DNA of 64,000 nt from BRHc4a sp049325055 (GCA_049325055.1 JBMOPB010000024.1:216234-280233); one strand, 5' to 3'; positions 50,205 through 59,581 are shown, counted from the stretch's first letter. Made by a program: numbers and translations. The notes: generated by a model not told the origin, from the letters alone.

Positions 50205-50465
50205 CTATTTTAACAATTCCGAAAATGGCTTAAACAGCGCCTCAATGGCTTTGGTGGGATTGGGCAGTTTCACCCCCAGCACTTGCGGGATGCTTAAGCC
50301 CATACCGATCCACAGGTACACCGAAAAGGCCGCCAGCTCCCGCCACATTTTCTTCTTTACCAGGCCCGGCACTTCTATCAGGATAATGGCCATGAATGCT
50401 AAAACTAATAAAATAACCACGTTTCTCACCCTCCGGCGCGAAGTATTTTGTCCTCCGCAAGCCAT
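50205..50465 (-). CDS. Small membrane protein of ger cluster
   Basis: An 86-residue protein with two hydrophobic segments (NVVILLVLAFMAIILIEVPG and AAFSVYLWIGMGLSIPQVLG) separated by a basic stretch (KKKMWRE). It directly abuts the upstream gerB stop (one-base gap), so it is part of the germination operon. Small two-helix proteins are known near other ger operons and may tune receptor assembly. That role is an inference here. Confidence 0.7.
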   Translation of the reverse strand: MACGGQNTSRRRVRNVVILLVLAFMAIILIEVPGLVKKKMWRELAAFSVYLWIGMGLSIPQVLGVKLPNPTKAIEALFKPFSELLK

Positions 50466-51593
50466 TTACTTACTCCTTGTCTCCTTTAAAGCAGTTTGAG
50501 AAAGATAGTTCCTTGCGGCAGCTACAATGATCAGGAACAACGGGAGTCCCGCCTCCATGGTTAATGCAAACGGAGCATAATATTCTGGTCCGCAAAATTC
50601 CCTGAATTCCACGATATTTTCGACTACAAACATGGATAATGAGGTAATAACCACCGCCAACGGCAGGACGAGGGGCTTATAATCCTTCAGGTTGAATAAC
50701 TGCGCAGTGCCGATTAGGCTGCCGTAAAATAAAAAACCAGTTTTCACAAACATCGTTAGTATGAATAATATTGACATTATTGTTTCCAAACGTTCCAAAA
50801 AATTGGCAATGCTGATCATTCTTATTTGGGAAAAAGTTGGGAAAAACAAATGCGCCGCGTGTGATGGCCCAAAGACTGCAACTATGCTGGCAGCAACGGT
50901 ACTGACCAATAAAATATTAAGCAAAAAACCATATAAAACAGCTTTTTTTGCTTTTTCAGGGCTATCAAGGACGGGCAACGCCAGCAGCACAACCAATACG
51001 GCTTCCCCGAAAATTCCTATGGGCGCCAGGGCATGGATGATCATCGGTTTTGCGCCGTTTTCCAGTACGGGCAATAAATTATTCAGGTCCATATTGGGTG
51101 CCACCAGAATCATGAGCAGTGGAAATGATAACAACAGCGGCGGGCCCACTATTTCGTTAAACCTGACAATTACTTCCAGTCCACTGCGGACCATATAGGC
51201 GGCTATGCACATGACTGCGAGAGTAAGAACAATGAGCGGCGTGTCCGGCATCAGCGTAATAAGTATGAATTCGGTGAATGTCCTGAGGCATAAGGCCGTG
51301 TTATAAATAAAAAAGCAAATTAAGGTCAACCCGATTGTTTTCCCGGTTAATTTTCCGCAAATAGTTTCACAGTACCCGAAGATGGTTTGCCGGGGGAATT
51401 TTGCGCCGAGGGTGCAGGCCAGAAAGGTCATGCCCAGGGCGGTTACTCCCGCCAAAATGGCCGCCAGCCAGGAGTCCCGCACACCTTTTTCCGTGGCCGT
51501 GATAATCGGCGCATAAGTGGTGAGCGCGGACAACTTTATGCTTACGATCAGGAGCAACAGTTGTCTGGGGCTAATCCTTTCCGTTTGGACCAT
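50466..51593 (-). CDS. GerB-family spore germination permease (second copy)
   Basis: Amino-acid-permease-like B subunit of a nutrient germinant receptor, 375 residues, about ten transmembrane helices. Recognised from RISPRQLLLLIVSIKLSALT, DTPLIVLTLAVMCIAAYMVR, SGLEVIVRFNEIVGP and SIANFLERLETIMSILFILT. It is clearly paralogous to the gene at 52802. The shared segments are SGLEVxxRFN and SIANFLERLE. Confidence 0.9.
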   Translation of the reverse strand: MVQTERISPRQLLLLIVSIKLSALTTYAPIITATEKGVRDSWLAAILAGVTALGMTFLACTLGAKFPRQTIFGYCETICGKLTGKTIGLTLICFFIYNTALCLRTFTEFILITLMPDTPLIVLTLAVMCIAAYMVRSGLEVIVRFNEIVGPPLLLSFPLLMILVAPNMDLNNLLPVLENGAKPMIIHALAPIGIFGEAVLVVLLALPVLDSPEKAKKAVLYGFLLNILLVSTVAASIVAVFGPSHAAHLFFPTFSQIRMISIANFLERLETIMSILFILTMFVKTGFLFYGSLIGTAQLFNLKDYKPLVLPLAVVITSLSMFVVENIVEFREFCGPEYYAPFALTMEAGLPLFLIIVAAARNYLSQTALKETRSK

Positions 51594-51615
51594 ACCGGTC
51601 TCCCCTTTACATTTA

Positions 51616-52809
51616 CTACTTTTCCGGTGTGCTGGCCCGCCTGGTTAAAAGGCCGATTTCCCGCACGTGCGCTTCCACGGAGATGTTAACCTCCGCCCGG
51701 GTGAATTCATCGTCCCACCGGTCTTTTAATTCCTTCCAGTCTTTTTTGTACTTCCGGTGGAAAGCGTCGCCGAAACCGAAAATGTCCGCGCCGTACTCAT
51801 TCTGTGCTTTCTCTAAAGCGACGTTGGCTCTCTTTATAATATCCCCGGCCATTCCTTTTTCCAGAGCTTTGATCTTCTCAGGCTTGGCCAGGTCCTCGCG
51901 GCTTTGCTGTTCCACCATGTCCCCTTCCACCTTCACCATTACGTCAAACCGCAGGTTTTCCCCGTCGTATTCCGGCGTAACCTTCGTACTTCCCCGCCGG
52001 ATCCTGATGGATACCTCTTTGTCCGGCTCGCCCGGGCTGGGCACAGTGATTACTCCCTTTACAGCCTCGCCCTTCAGCCAGAGCAGACCCCTGGTTTCGT
52101 AATCGTCCAGCCACCCGACCAGCCTGTCCTCCTTAAATACCCCCACCCCGGAAAGCTCCACCTGTTTATGGGCCGGGGACTTCTTTTCCCGGCCCGGCAC
52201 CGGGGTAACCCCCGCTTCTTTTACCTCAACCCGGGTGGCCACCGGCTGCACCCCCTTGCTGGCCAGCATCTCGGCGTATTCCCTGAGCTGAACGGAATAG
52301 CCGGTTTTCATCCTGGTCAGAAAGCCGGCGGCCTGGGCCGAAGTCTTAGCCAGATCCGAATAGGTTTCCAGGACATCCTTTGCCTCTCCTTTAGCCACCA
52401 TAAACCACATTATTTCCCGGGGCTCCCTGTCACGCTGAAAGAAATTTGTAACCATACGTGTCCCCTTTTTGGCCATTTCTTCCCCGATGACCAGGATAAC
52501 GCTATGGCCCCAGTAAATGTCGCGGGGAACCTTCATGGCCAGGTACCTTTCAGCCTCCTCAACGGTTTTGCCTTCGGCTGAAACCACCCAGCTGGGGGCC
52601 TCCTTTCCCGCGCCCCCCGCCTCGGCGCCGCCGGCAAAAGCGCCGGGCATGGCGATCTGCACGGTCAGCCGGATCCGGCCTTCAGCCGTCCAGTCAACTC
52701 CCGTCCCCAGCACAACGGCCACCTCGGTTATTTCCTTGCGGCTCCAGCAGCCTCCCGGGAGGCCGATTAGAAGAACCAGTAAAAGCAGGAGGGCAATTTT
52801 TTTAACCAC
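51616..52809 (-). CDS. GerC-family spore germination lipoprotein
   Basis: C subunit (Ger(x)C) of the germinant receptor, 397 residues. A lipoprotein signal, KKIALLLLLVLLIGLPGGCW, puts the modified Cys near residue 20. GCWSRKEITEVAVVLGTGVD is the family N-terminus, followed by three typical domains. GTG 52809 has GGGAGGG at good spacing and overlaps the preceding gerB stop by eight bases. It anchors to the outer face of the inner spore membrane. Confidence 0.9.
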   Translation of the reverse strand: MVKKIALLLLLVLLIGLPGGCWSRKEITEVAVVLGTGVDWTAEGRIRLTVQIAMPGAFAGGAEAGGAGKEAPSWVVSAEGKTVEEAERYLAMKVPRDIYWGHSVILVIGEEMAKKGTRMVTNFFQRDREPREIMWFMVAKGEAKDVLETYSDLAKTSAQAAGFLTRMKTGYSVQLREYAEMLASKGVQPVATRVEVKEAGVTPVPGREKKSPAHKQVELSGVGVFKEDRLVGWLDDYETRGLLWLKGEAVKGVITVPSPGEPDKEVSIRIRRGSTKVTPEYDGENLRFDVMVKVEGDMVEQQSREDLAKPEKIKALEKGMAGDIIKRANVALEKAQNEYGADIFGFGDAFHRKYKKDWKELKDRWDDEFTRAEVNISVEAHVREIGLLTRRASTPEK

Positions 52810-53911
52810 CCGCTTTCCCTCCCTTCCCCCTGGCCAGGGCAACGACCAGTAATACCAGCGGAATCCCCGCCTCAAATACGATCAGGGCGTAGGGCGGCCA
52901 GACCATGGCCAGAAAGCCAAGCAGGTCTACTATACCCTCGTGGAGAAAGATTGATAAGGCCACCGAGATCACTCCCACCGGCAGCACCAGGGGTCTGTAA
53001 TCCTTGAGCCCCAGCCACTGGGCGCTGCCCAAAACGGCGGCATAGTAAAACACCCCCAATTTGACGATGCCCCCGAGTATCCATGCCATTAAAACAACTG
53101 TCTCCAGCCGCTCCAAAAAATTAGCGATGGAAACCACCCTGACCGCGTTGAAAGTGGGAAAAATCCAGTGGCCCGTAATGTTGGGGCCAAATATAAGCAG
53201 CGCCTCCATTATGCTCGCCGTTAAAAAAAAGCTGATTAACAGGATGGACAGGGCGGCCACCCGGAGCGCTTCCTTTGGCTTGTTCAGGTAAGGAATGATC
53301 ATGGCAAAGATGACAATTTCCCCCAGCCAGCTTGCAGGCACGGCGGCCCCCTTAACAATGGGGATCAGGCCGGCGTCGAAAACCGGCAGCAGCCTGGCCA
53401 GCTTCATATCTTTGGCAGACAAAATGAAAACGACGGCCAGCAGCGCCGTAACGGGGATAAACAGCTGGTTGAACCGGCTTAAAACCTCCAGGCCGCTGCG
53501 GACCACGTAGGCCACCACGGCAATTAGCGCGATGTGAAAAACTATGATCGGGGTGTCTGGCATCATGGCCGTAACCAGAAAGACGCCAAACTCACGTACC
53601 GCCAGGGCAATCATGTGCAGGAACCACCAGACGTAAAGGAAACAGACAGTTTTCCCCAACGCCTTGCCTAAAATTTCCTCTGTGTATTCAAACAGTGTTT
53701 TTCCCGGGAAACGAAGGCTCAGGCTCACCACCAGCCAGGCGATCAACAGTCCTACCAGGGTAGCAAGAACGATCGACAGCCAGGCATCCTGTCCGGCGGA
53801 CTTCACGGCAATGGCAGGAATGGTGAGGATGGCCGTGGGCAAAACCATGCTCATCATCAGCATAACGGCCTGCTTGCTGTCAATTTTACCCTGTTCCGGC
53901 ATATGATTCAC
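52802..53911 (-). CDS. GerB-family spore germination permease
   Basis: B subunit of the receptor, 369 residues, about ten helices. Starts MNHMPEQGKIDSKQAVMLMM (ATG codons at 53911 and 53902 in frame). TALLAVVFILSAKDMKLARL and SIANFLERLETVVLMAWILG match the family. It lies three bases from gerA and overlaps gerC, forming an A-B-C tricistron. Confidence 0.92.
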   Translation of the reverse strand: MNHMPEQGKIDSKQAVMLMMSMVLPTAILTIPAIAVKSAGQDAWLSIVLATLVGLLIAWLVVSLSLRFPGKTLFEYTEEILGKALGKTVCFLYVWWFLHMIALAVREFGVFLVTAMMPDTPIIVFHIALIAVVAYVVRSGLEVLSRFNQLFIPVTALLAVVFILSAKDMKLARLLPVFDAGLIPIVKGAAVPASWLGEIVIFAMIIPYLNKPKEALRVAALSILLISFFLTASIMEALLIFGPNITGHWIFPTFNAVRVVSIANFLERLETVVLMAWILGGIVKLGVFYYAAVLGSAQWLGLKDYRPLVLPVGVISVALSIFLHEGIVDLLGFLAMVWPPYALIVFEAGIPLVLLVVALARGKGGKAGG

Positions 53912-53914
53912 CCC

Positions 53915-55570
53915 TTAACCTTTCGACCGGGTTTCCGGCGGAGTTGGCTTCAACCCCTGTTCCTGCCTTTTCTGATCCTGCCCGGCAATCAGCCGGGGGC
54001 GGGAAAACATGGCCCACCAGGGCGCCCGGAAGATTACGTCTTTCAAGTCAACGCCGGTGGTGGGCACTACCGGGTACAGGTATGGAACCCCGAAGGATCG
54101 CAGCGTGCACAGGTGGATGCCGATGACCGCCAGCCCGCAGATCAGCCCGAACAGGCCCAGGGCGGCCGACAGGACCATCAGGGCGAACCGCAGCAGGCGA
54201 AAGGCAATGCTGGCGCTGTAAGAAAAAGTAAAGGAGGCAATGCCGGTCAAGGCCACCACAATGACGGTGGCAGCGGCCACCAGGCCTGCCCGTACGGCGG
54301 CCTCCCCGATGACCAGGGCGCCCACGATGCTCACCGCCTGGCCGATGGGCCGCGGCAGGCGGATCCCGGCCTCCCTTAAAATTTCAAAACTAATTTCCAT
54401 GATCAGCGTCGCGATGAAAACCGGGAAAGGAACCGCCTCATGCTGCGCGGCCAAACTCAAAAGAAGCGTGGTGGGGAGCAGCTCATGGTGGAAGCTGACC
54501 ACGGCAATATATAGTGAAGGCAGCGTAAGCGATATGATCATGGCCAAAAACCGGACAAGCCGCACGACTGAAGTAAATACGAACCGCTCGTAATAGTCCT
54601 CGGAAGCGTGGAGATGCTCGACAAACAGGTTGGGCACGGTCAGGGCGAAGGGTGTGCCGTCCACCACAATGGCCACCCGCCCTTCCAGCAGCATCGCCGC
54701 CACCCGATCCGGCTTCTCGGTGTGGTTGACCGTGGGAAAAGGGCTCCAGGGGTTATCCTCGATCAGTTCCTCGATGTAGCCGCTTTCCAGGACGGCGTCA
54801 ACCTTGATTCTTTCCAGCCGGCTTTTCACTTCCGCCACCAGCTTGTCGTTGACGATGCCTTCGATATAAATTACCGCCACGTCGGTACCGGTGACCTCGC
54901 CCAGCCTCAAGGCCTCAATTTTCAGGTTGGGGCTTTTTATTCTCCGCCGGATAAGCGATGTATTGACCCGCAAGGTCTCCACAAAGGACTCCCGCGAACC
55001 CCGCACCGTCGGTTCCGCTTCCGGGTCGGTAATCTTACGCGCTTCCCAGCCCCTGGCCCCGTTGATGATGGCGGTGGCGTGCCCGTCCACCAGCAAAACG
55101 GTATCCCCCGACAGAATGCCGTGGATGATATCCCGCAGCTTATCTGTTTCCTTGACCTGGTGCATGCACAAACTCCGCTGTTTGATGAATTCCAGGGCAC
55201 GGGCTTTGGTAATCTCCAGGCCGGGCACGGCCATCGGCACTTCCAGGGCCAGCGCCCGCATGATCTGCTCACTGATCTGCCCCTTGTCAGCCAGGCCGTC
55301 CGTATAGATCAGGGCCAGCCTGATTTGCTCATTCTGGGCAAAGACAAACTCCCGGTAAATCACGTCGCTGCATTTATTCAGGACGGCTTTAATTTTTTTA
55401 ATATTGACTTCCAGGTCCGGGCTTACAACATGGTCTTTCCAGGTCTCGTTTGAAAGACCGGCCTCTTCAGGCTGGTTTGCCGGGTGCTTGTCCCGGCCTT
55501 TGCCCCGGCCCAAGAAAGCAGCTTTAACCGGTTTTATAAAGCTAACCATTAGCATACCTGCCAGTCCCAT
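53915..55570 (-). CDS. GerA-family spore germination receptor subunit
   Basis: A subunit, 551 residues. The soluble N-terminal domain (about 60-310) has VNIKKIKAVLNKCSDVIYRE, ARGWEARKITDPEAEPTVRG, VAVIYIEGIVNDKLVAEVKS and VVDGTPFALTVPNLFVEHLH. Four or five membrane segments follow (FLAMIISLTLPSLYIAVVSF onward). The Pro-rich C-terminus is usual. Starts at 55570, 55555 and 55549 are all possible; none has a strong binding site. First gene of the ger operon. The remnants at 6.3-7.3 kb are broken relatives. Confidence 0.92.
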   Translation of the reverse strand: MGLAGMLMVSFIKPVKAAFLGRGKGRDKHPANQPEEAGLSNETWKDHVVSPDLEVNIKKIKAVLNKCSDVIYREFVFAQNEQIRLALIYTDGLADKGQISEQIMRALALEVPMAVPGLEITKARALEFIKQRSLCMHQVKETDKLRDIIHGILSGDTVLLVDGHATAIINGARGWEARKITDPEAEPTVRGSRESFVETLRVNTSLIRRRIKSPNLKIEALRLGEVTGTDVAVIYIEGIVNDKLVAEVKSRLERIKVDAVLESGYIEELIEDNPWSPFPTVNHTEKPDRVAAMLLEGRVAIVVDGTPFALTVPNLFVEHLHASEDYYERFVFTSVVRLVRFLAMIISLTLPSLYIAVVSFHHELLPTTLLLSLAAQHEAVPFPVFIATLIMEISFEILREAGIRLPRPIGQAVSIVGALVIGEAAVRAGLVAAATVIVVALTGIASFTFSYSASIAFRLLRFALMVLSAALGLFGLICGLAVIGIHLCTLRSFGVPYLYPVVPTTGVDLKDVIFRAPWWAMFSRPRLIAGQDQKRQEQGLKPTPPETRSKG

Positions 55571-55686
55571 ATATGGTTATACTGTCCTGAGATGTTAGTA
55601 TATACTTTAATTCCCTTGTTATTCATTAAAAAGAAATAGCCGGGGATAATGGAATGCCTCGGCTATACACATGGTCAAATTATTAT

Positions 55687-56016
55687 TTATTTACTCAAAG
55701 CCTCCCCAACTGCACGGCAAAAATTTTCCCACAGTCCAACAGTGAACCCATGGGTACGGAAACAAAACCCCGCCGCCTTTCCCCTGAGTAAAGCTGCAAA
55801 ATCCTCCGGCTTAACGGCCAAAACCCAGCCTGGGGGAATTTTTTTGCCGAGCACCCATATTCCGGATCCTTGATCATTTTTAACGGCAACCAGGCTTGTC
55901 ACTTGGTAATCGCCTATTGCCGCTCCCAGGGCGCTGGCCGAGATCTGCACCCCGGCCATGATCAATCCCAGGCACAGTCCGATTATTATTGGAATGGTGT
56001 AAAATCTGTTAAGCAT
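55687..56016 (-). CDS. Small membrane-anchored protein, unknown function
   Basis: A 109-residue protein with one N-terminal transmembrane or signal segment (IPIIIGLCLGLIMAGVQIS), then a small soluble domain (LVAVKNDQGSGIWVLGKKIP, PGWVLAVKPEDFAALLRG). AGAGG sits six bases before ATG 56016; an ATG at 56022 is too close to it. It lies between spoIIP and gerA on the same strand, so expression during sporulation is plausible. No family recognised. Confidence 0.6.
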   Translation of the reverse strand: MLNRFYTIPIIIGLCLGLIMAGVQISASALGAAIGDYQVTSLVAVKNDQGSGIWVLGKKIPPGWVLAVKPEDFAALLRGKAAGFCFRTHGFTVGLWENFCRAVGEALSK

Positions 56017-56113
56017 TGTCATCCTCTTTATCCATGATGGACCGGTATATTAACATACTGCCTTAAACAGACAGGATTTAGACATCCGGTTATATTAACC
56101 GCCTCTTTTGGCA

Positions 56114-57274
56114 TTATAATTCCTCTCCGTAAACTCCTGCCCGGGTTCTCACAGCCGGGGTACGGGAGTCTTCATTTGACTTCCTTAAATAATCAGGGGC
56201 TATTTCCATTATCTCCTCGGCCAGCACCCCGGCAAACATGCCGGCCGTTTTTACGGCCTCGGCCGTACTATTGTTGACTGAGCCAATCTCCACCAGTACA
56301 GCCCTGGGATGAAGGAACTGGTTGTACCTGCCTTCCTTTATCCTCACACCTATACACAGTCCGGGATACTTTTTATTAATCCTTTCGGCCAGCCTGACGG
56401 CAAAATCATGGTTATTCCTCCAGGTGGGAAACGGGCTCCGGGCGTCGGACCCCACTACAAACAGTATGGGCGCCAGGTCTTCCCCGTTGACCCTGACAAG
56501 GCTCTCACTGCGGGATTTGCCGGCATCCCTGTGTATGTCAAGGAGTATTTGTATATTTTTGTTTTCTTCCAGCAGGAGCCGGGCGGTTTTTTCTGATTCC
56601 ACGTATGAAAGCCCGTAATTCTGGTCATTTACCCTGTCATAGTGGGCCACCTGTATGCCGTACCCGGATTCCAGCTTTTCCTTAATCACCCTGCCGGTTT
56701 CCACCACCCCTCCCTTTTGTCCCGTCAGCCTTTCCACACCATCAGTAACTGCGTAAGTCTCCCCTGTATGCGTATAGTAGATTCCAAGCAGCGCATCCGG
56801 GGAAACAGCAGCCGCCGGGGCTCCGGGGCCGCCGCCCGGGGAAGGCGCCTGCCCGGAGACCGGAACCCCCTGGCCCTTTCTGAACTCCGCCAGGGCCGGC
56901 ATCTCAACGGCCAGAAGTTCATGGGGACTGGAAAGGTTGACCCGGAAAGGAGCCAGTAATGCGGTAACAATAGAACGGGGTGAGATCTCTTCAGGGTAAT
57001 CCTCCTGGTTTCCCACCCAGGCCATGACCGGAACCCCTGACCGCATCAACCCCCGCGGATCCCTCTCGCTCCAGCTTAAAGCTATGTCGAAAAGGGGAAA
57101 GCCCCTGCCTTCGAAGGTCCTGGAAAGTATACCCGCCAGGGGAATTTGATACAGCAAAAAAAACAAAAATACAATCACGCCGTACAGCGCAGCCGCCCTG
57201 TAGATACGGGTCAGCCTGTACCGGTGCCTGTACATCATATAACGGACATAATACCTGATTACCAACCACCCCAC
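56114..57274 (-). CDS. spoIIP: Stage II sporulation protein P
   Basis: SpoIIP, cell-wall amidase/endopeptidase of the engulfment complex, 386 residues. One transmembrane helix near 28-46 (AALYGVIVFLFFLLYQIPLA). The catalytic domain has IYYTHTGETYAVTDGVERLT (metal-binding His), ILLDIHRDAG and RAVLVEIGSVNNSTAEAV. GTG 57274 is the first in-frame start; ATG codons at 57238/57235 are alternatives. In many Firmicutes gpr precedes it; here it is absent. Confidence 0.93.
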   Translation of the reverse strand: MGWLVIRYYVRYMMYRHRYRLTRIYRAAALYGVIVFLFFLLYQIPLAGILSRTFEGRGFPLFDIALSWSERDPRGLMRSGVPVMAWVGNQEDYPEEISPRSIVTALLAPFRVNLSSPHELLAVEMPALAEFRKGQGVPVSGQAPSPGGGPGAPAAAVSPDALLGIYYTHTGETYAVTDGVERLTGQKGGVVETGRVIKEKLESGYGIQVAHYDRVNDQNYGLSYVESEKTARLLLEENKNIQILLDIHRDAGKSRSESLVRVNGEDLAPILFVVGSDARSPFPTWRNNHDFAVRLAERINKKYPGLCIGVRIKEGRYNQFLHPRAVLVEIGSVNNSTAEAVKTAGMFAGVLAEEIMEIAPDYLRKSNEDSRTPAVRTRAGVYGEEL

Positions 57275-57342
57275 CCCGGCGCCATTCCCAGTATTTTCAT
57301 AAAATTTTATTCCGGCCCCGGGGGGTTTATGTTTAAATAATA

Positions 57343-57369
57343 AAACCCCGCCTTGAAGGGGCGGGGTTG
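57343..57369 (-). terminator. Intrinsic terminator after holin-like gene
   Basis: On the minus strand CCCCGCC-CCTTCAA-GGCGGGG stem followed by TTTTATTATT. Confidence 0.88.
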
Positions 57370-57392
57370 CAGGATTGACAGTTTTGAGGCTT

Positions 57393-57746
57393 TTACCTGA
57401 CGAACGTCGGTACTACAGCATCTATAAGGCCGATAACAAACGCCGAAATAAGGGCTCCCAAAAGGCTCACGGTGAGCAGTCCCGGAATAATAAACTGCGC
57501 AAGGTATATAACCACCGCCGCGGTAATAAACCCCACCAGGCCCCTGTTCCGGGGCGATATCTTATCACCCAGAAGGGCTTCCGCTATGTAACCCAGTATG
57601 GCAATCACCGCAGCAGCGATGAGGGCGCCTATAAAACCACCCTTTACGGCAAATCCGGGCGACAGCCAGCTTACCACTATAAGCACCAGGGCCGAAACAA
57701 CAAACCTGACTATGGAACTGACCCAGTTCAAAGATTTCACCTCCAT
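57393..57746 (-). CDS. Phage-holin-4 superfamily membrane protein
   Basis: A 117-residue membrane protein with about four helices (SSIVRFVVSALVLIVVSWLS, GFIGALIAAAVIAILGYIAE, VGFITAAVVIYLAQFIIPGL, LLGALISAFVIGLIDAVVPT). The pattern is that of the YvlD/phage holin 4 superfamily, common as a chromosomal gene in Firmicutes and not a sign of a prophage here. It has its own terminator and is divergent from rpsT. Function unknown. Confidence 0.8.
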   Translation of the reverse strand: MEVKSLNWVSSIVRFVVSALVLIVVSWLSPGFAVKGGFIGALIAAAVIAILGYIAEALLGDKISPRNRGLVGFITAAVVIYLAQFIIPGLLTVSLLGALISAFVIGLIDAVVPTFVR

Positions 57747-57801
57747 TCAATAAATTCTTTATTATCATTAACTGAAATAATCAAACATATACAGGCTTTG
57801 C

Positions 57802-57830
57802 TTGCAATTTTGGTTTTGCCGTGATAAAAT
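57802..57830 (+). promoter_or_regulatory. Sigma-A promoter for rpsT
   Basis: TTGCAA, 17-base spacer, TAAAAT, 24 bases upstream of the rpsT GTG. Confidence 0.8.
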
Positions 57831-57853
57831 TGTGGCTGTTGGGAGGTGAGAAA

Positions 57854-58123
57854 GTGCCGAATATCAAGTCAGCGGAAAAGAGAGTGCAAGTGATCCGCAC
57901 CAGAACCCTGCGCAATAAAAGCCTTAAGTCCAACCTCAGGACCAGCATTGGAAGATTTGAGGAGGCTTTTGAAAAAGGCTCCAAGGAAGAAGCCAAGGCA
58001 AAACTGCAAAGGGCTCTGATTACTATCGATAAAGCCGTAACAAAAGGTATACTACATAAAAATACGGCTGCCCGCAAAAAATCTCGCCTGACCCGCAGAT
58101 TTAACAAAATGGCCGAAAGCTAA
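57854..58123 (+). CDS. rpsT: 30S ribosomal protein S20
   Basis: S20, 89 residues: PNIKSAEKRVQVIRTRTLRN, KSNLRTSIGRFEEAF, KGILHKNTAARKKSRLTRRF. GTG 57854 has GGGAGGTGA at good spacing and gives the standard length; the frame is open 33 bases further up. A terminator follows. Confidence 0.97.
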   Translation: MPNIKSAEKRVQVIRTRTLRNKSLKSNLRTSIGRFEEAFEKGSKEEAKAKLQRALITIDKAVTKGILHKNTAARKKSRLTRRFNKMAES

Positions 58124-58131
58124 GAATAAAT

Positions 58132-58160
58132 CCACCCGTCAAAGAGGGTGGTTTTATTTT
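58132..58160 (+). terminator. Intrinsic terminator after rpsT
   Basis: CCACCC/GGGTGG stem with an eight-base loop, then a T-rich tract. Confidence 0.88.
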
Positions 58161-58213
58161 TTGTGGTTTTATTTTTTTTTAACGATGGAATATAATTTTC
58201 CTGAGGTGATTTT

Positions 58214-58531
58214 ATGGCAATTGTGGAGATAAGCGTGGTTCCCCTGGGAACAGGGGACACGGGCATCAGCCGTTATGTCGCGGGCTGCCTGAAAGTGCTG
58301 CAGGAAGAAAAGGGTCTACGCTACCAGCTCACGCCCATGGGAACTGTGATAGAGGGCGATCTCGACCTTATATTGTCAGCAATACGGAAAATGCACGAAG
58401 AGCCTTTTTCTTCAGGAGCCTCCAGGGTTCTAACCACCATCAGGGTGGATGACCGCAGGGACAAGGAAATAACCATGTCCGGCAAGTTATCCTCCGTCGA
58501 AAAAAAACTGTCAGGCAGGGAGTCACAGTAA
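58214..58531 (+). CDS. MTH1187-family thiamine-binding protein
   Basis: A 105-residue ferredoxin-fold protein: MAIVEISVVPLGTGDTGISR, LTPMGTVIEGDLDLILSAIR, GASRVLTTIRVDDRRDKE. This is the MTH1187/YqgV (DUF77) family, members of which bind thiamine. CTGAGGTGAT precedes ATG 58214. The stop abuts the GTG of holA, so the two are co-transcribed. Confidence 0.88.
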   Translation: MAIVEISVVPLGTGDTGISRYVAGCLKVLQEEKGLRYQLTPMGTVIEGDLDLILSAIRKMHEEPFSSGASRVLTTIRVDDRRDKEITMSGKLSSVEKKLSGRESQ

Positions 58532-59581
58532 GTGAAATATTTTCTTGAATTGGTTGAAGACCTGAAAAAAGGCCGCACTGCCCAGGTTTATCTTTTTTTC
58601 GGCCCCGAGGATTACCTGCGCCGGGAAGCCGCTAAAAAAATACGGGACACCCTTTTCCCCGACGGGGCCGACGACTTTAATCAAGTGACGCTGGACGCCG
58701 GAGAAACTACAGCTTCTGAAATAGTTTCACTGGCACTGATGACCCCCTTGTTTGCCCAAAAGAGACTGATAATGGTCAAAAACGCGGGCTTTTTTTCACA
58801 AGGTAAAAGCTCTGCGGACAGTGGTGAAGAAGCCGGTAAGGAACCACCCCGAAAAGACGAGGTTCTCCTGTTAAAATACTTTGCAGCTCCCAATCCTGAT
58901 ACTTGCCTTGTGTTCGATGCCGGGGAAAATGTCGACAGGCGAAAAAAAATATTCAAAGAGATTACAAAAGCCGGCAAAGCAATTGAATTTTCCCTTTTAA
59001 AGCCTGATGAGTTAACCCGCTGGCTGGACAAACAGGCCCGGCTGGCCGGTAAGTCTCTGGCCCCGGGAACCGCCGCCGAAATAATTGCAAGGGCAGGAAA
59101 CACCCTTGAGGCCCTTTCACAGGAGATAAACAAACTTATAGCTTATGCGGGGGAAAACGGGACAATCACCCCCGGAGACGTCGCCTCCGCCACACCGCCC
59201 CATCCCGAGGAGGATGTTTTTGCGGTGGTTGACGCCATTGGCGAAAGAAACGCCAAAAGGGCAATAGAAGGTGTAAACCGCCTTGTGCTGCAAAAGCATC
59301 CGCCTCCCGTGATACTTGCCATGGTGGCCAGGCAGATCAGGCTAATCCTTCGCATGGGTGAGGCGGTGCGGTCCGGATTGAGCCAGGCTGAACATGCACA
59401 CCGTCTGGGGATACACCCCTTTGTGGCAAAAAAAGTTTTGTCCCAACAAAAAAATTTCGACCGGAAACAGCTTATCCGGTCGCTTTCATCACTTCATCAT
59501 CTGGATGTGGCGGTTAAATCGGGAAGAGAGGATTTCCTCCCGGGTATGGAAGCTTTCGTGATTGACATATGCAAAAGATGA
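58532..59581 (+). CDS. holA: DNA polymerase III delta subunit
   Basis: Clamp-loader delta subunit, 349 residues: GRTAQVYLFFGPEDYLRREA at the N-terminus, TPLFAQKRLIMVKNAGFF, then ANPDTCLVFDAGENVDRRKK and TLEALSQEINKLIAYAGENG. The C-terminal collar domain has LGIHPFVAKKVLSQQKNFDR. GTG 58532 has AGGGAG about ten bases upstream. A holA-rpsT neighbourhood is normal for Firmicutes. Confidence 0.93.
   Translation: MKYFLELVEDLKKGRTAQVYLFFGPEDYLRREAAKKIRDTLFPDGADDFNQVTLDAGETTASEIVSLALMTPLFAQKRLIMVKNAGFFSQGKSSADSGEEAGKEPPRKDEVLLLKYFAAPNPDTCLVFDAGENVDRRKKIFKEITKAGKAIEFSLLKPDELTRWLDKQARLAGKSLAPGTAAEIIARAGNTLEALSQEINKLIAYAGENGTITPGDVASATPPHPEEDVFAVVDAIGERNAKRAIEGVNRLVLQKHPPPVILAMVARQIRLILRMGEAVRSGLSQAEHAHRLGIHPFVAKKVLSQQKNFDRKQLIRSLSSLHHLDVAVKSGREDFLPGMEAFVIDICKR

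Noticed and set aside
57393..57746. Prophage signal from holin-like gene
   Set aside because: No other phage gene nearby; family is common as a chromosomal membrane protein.
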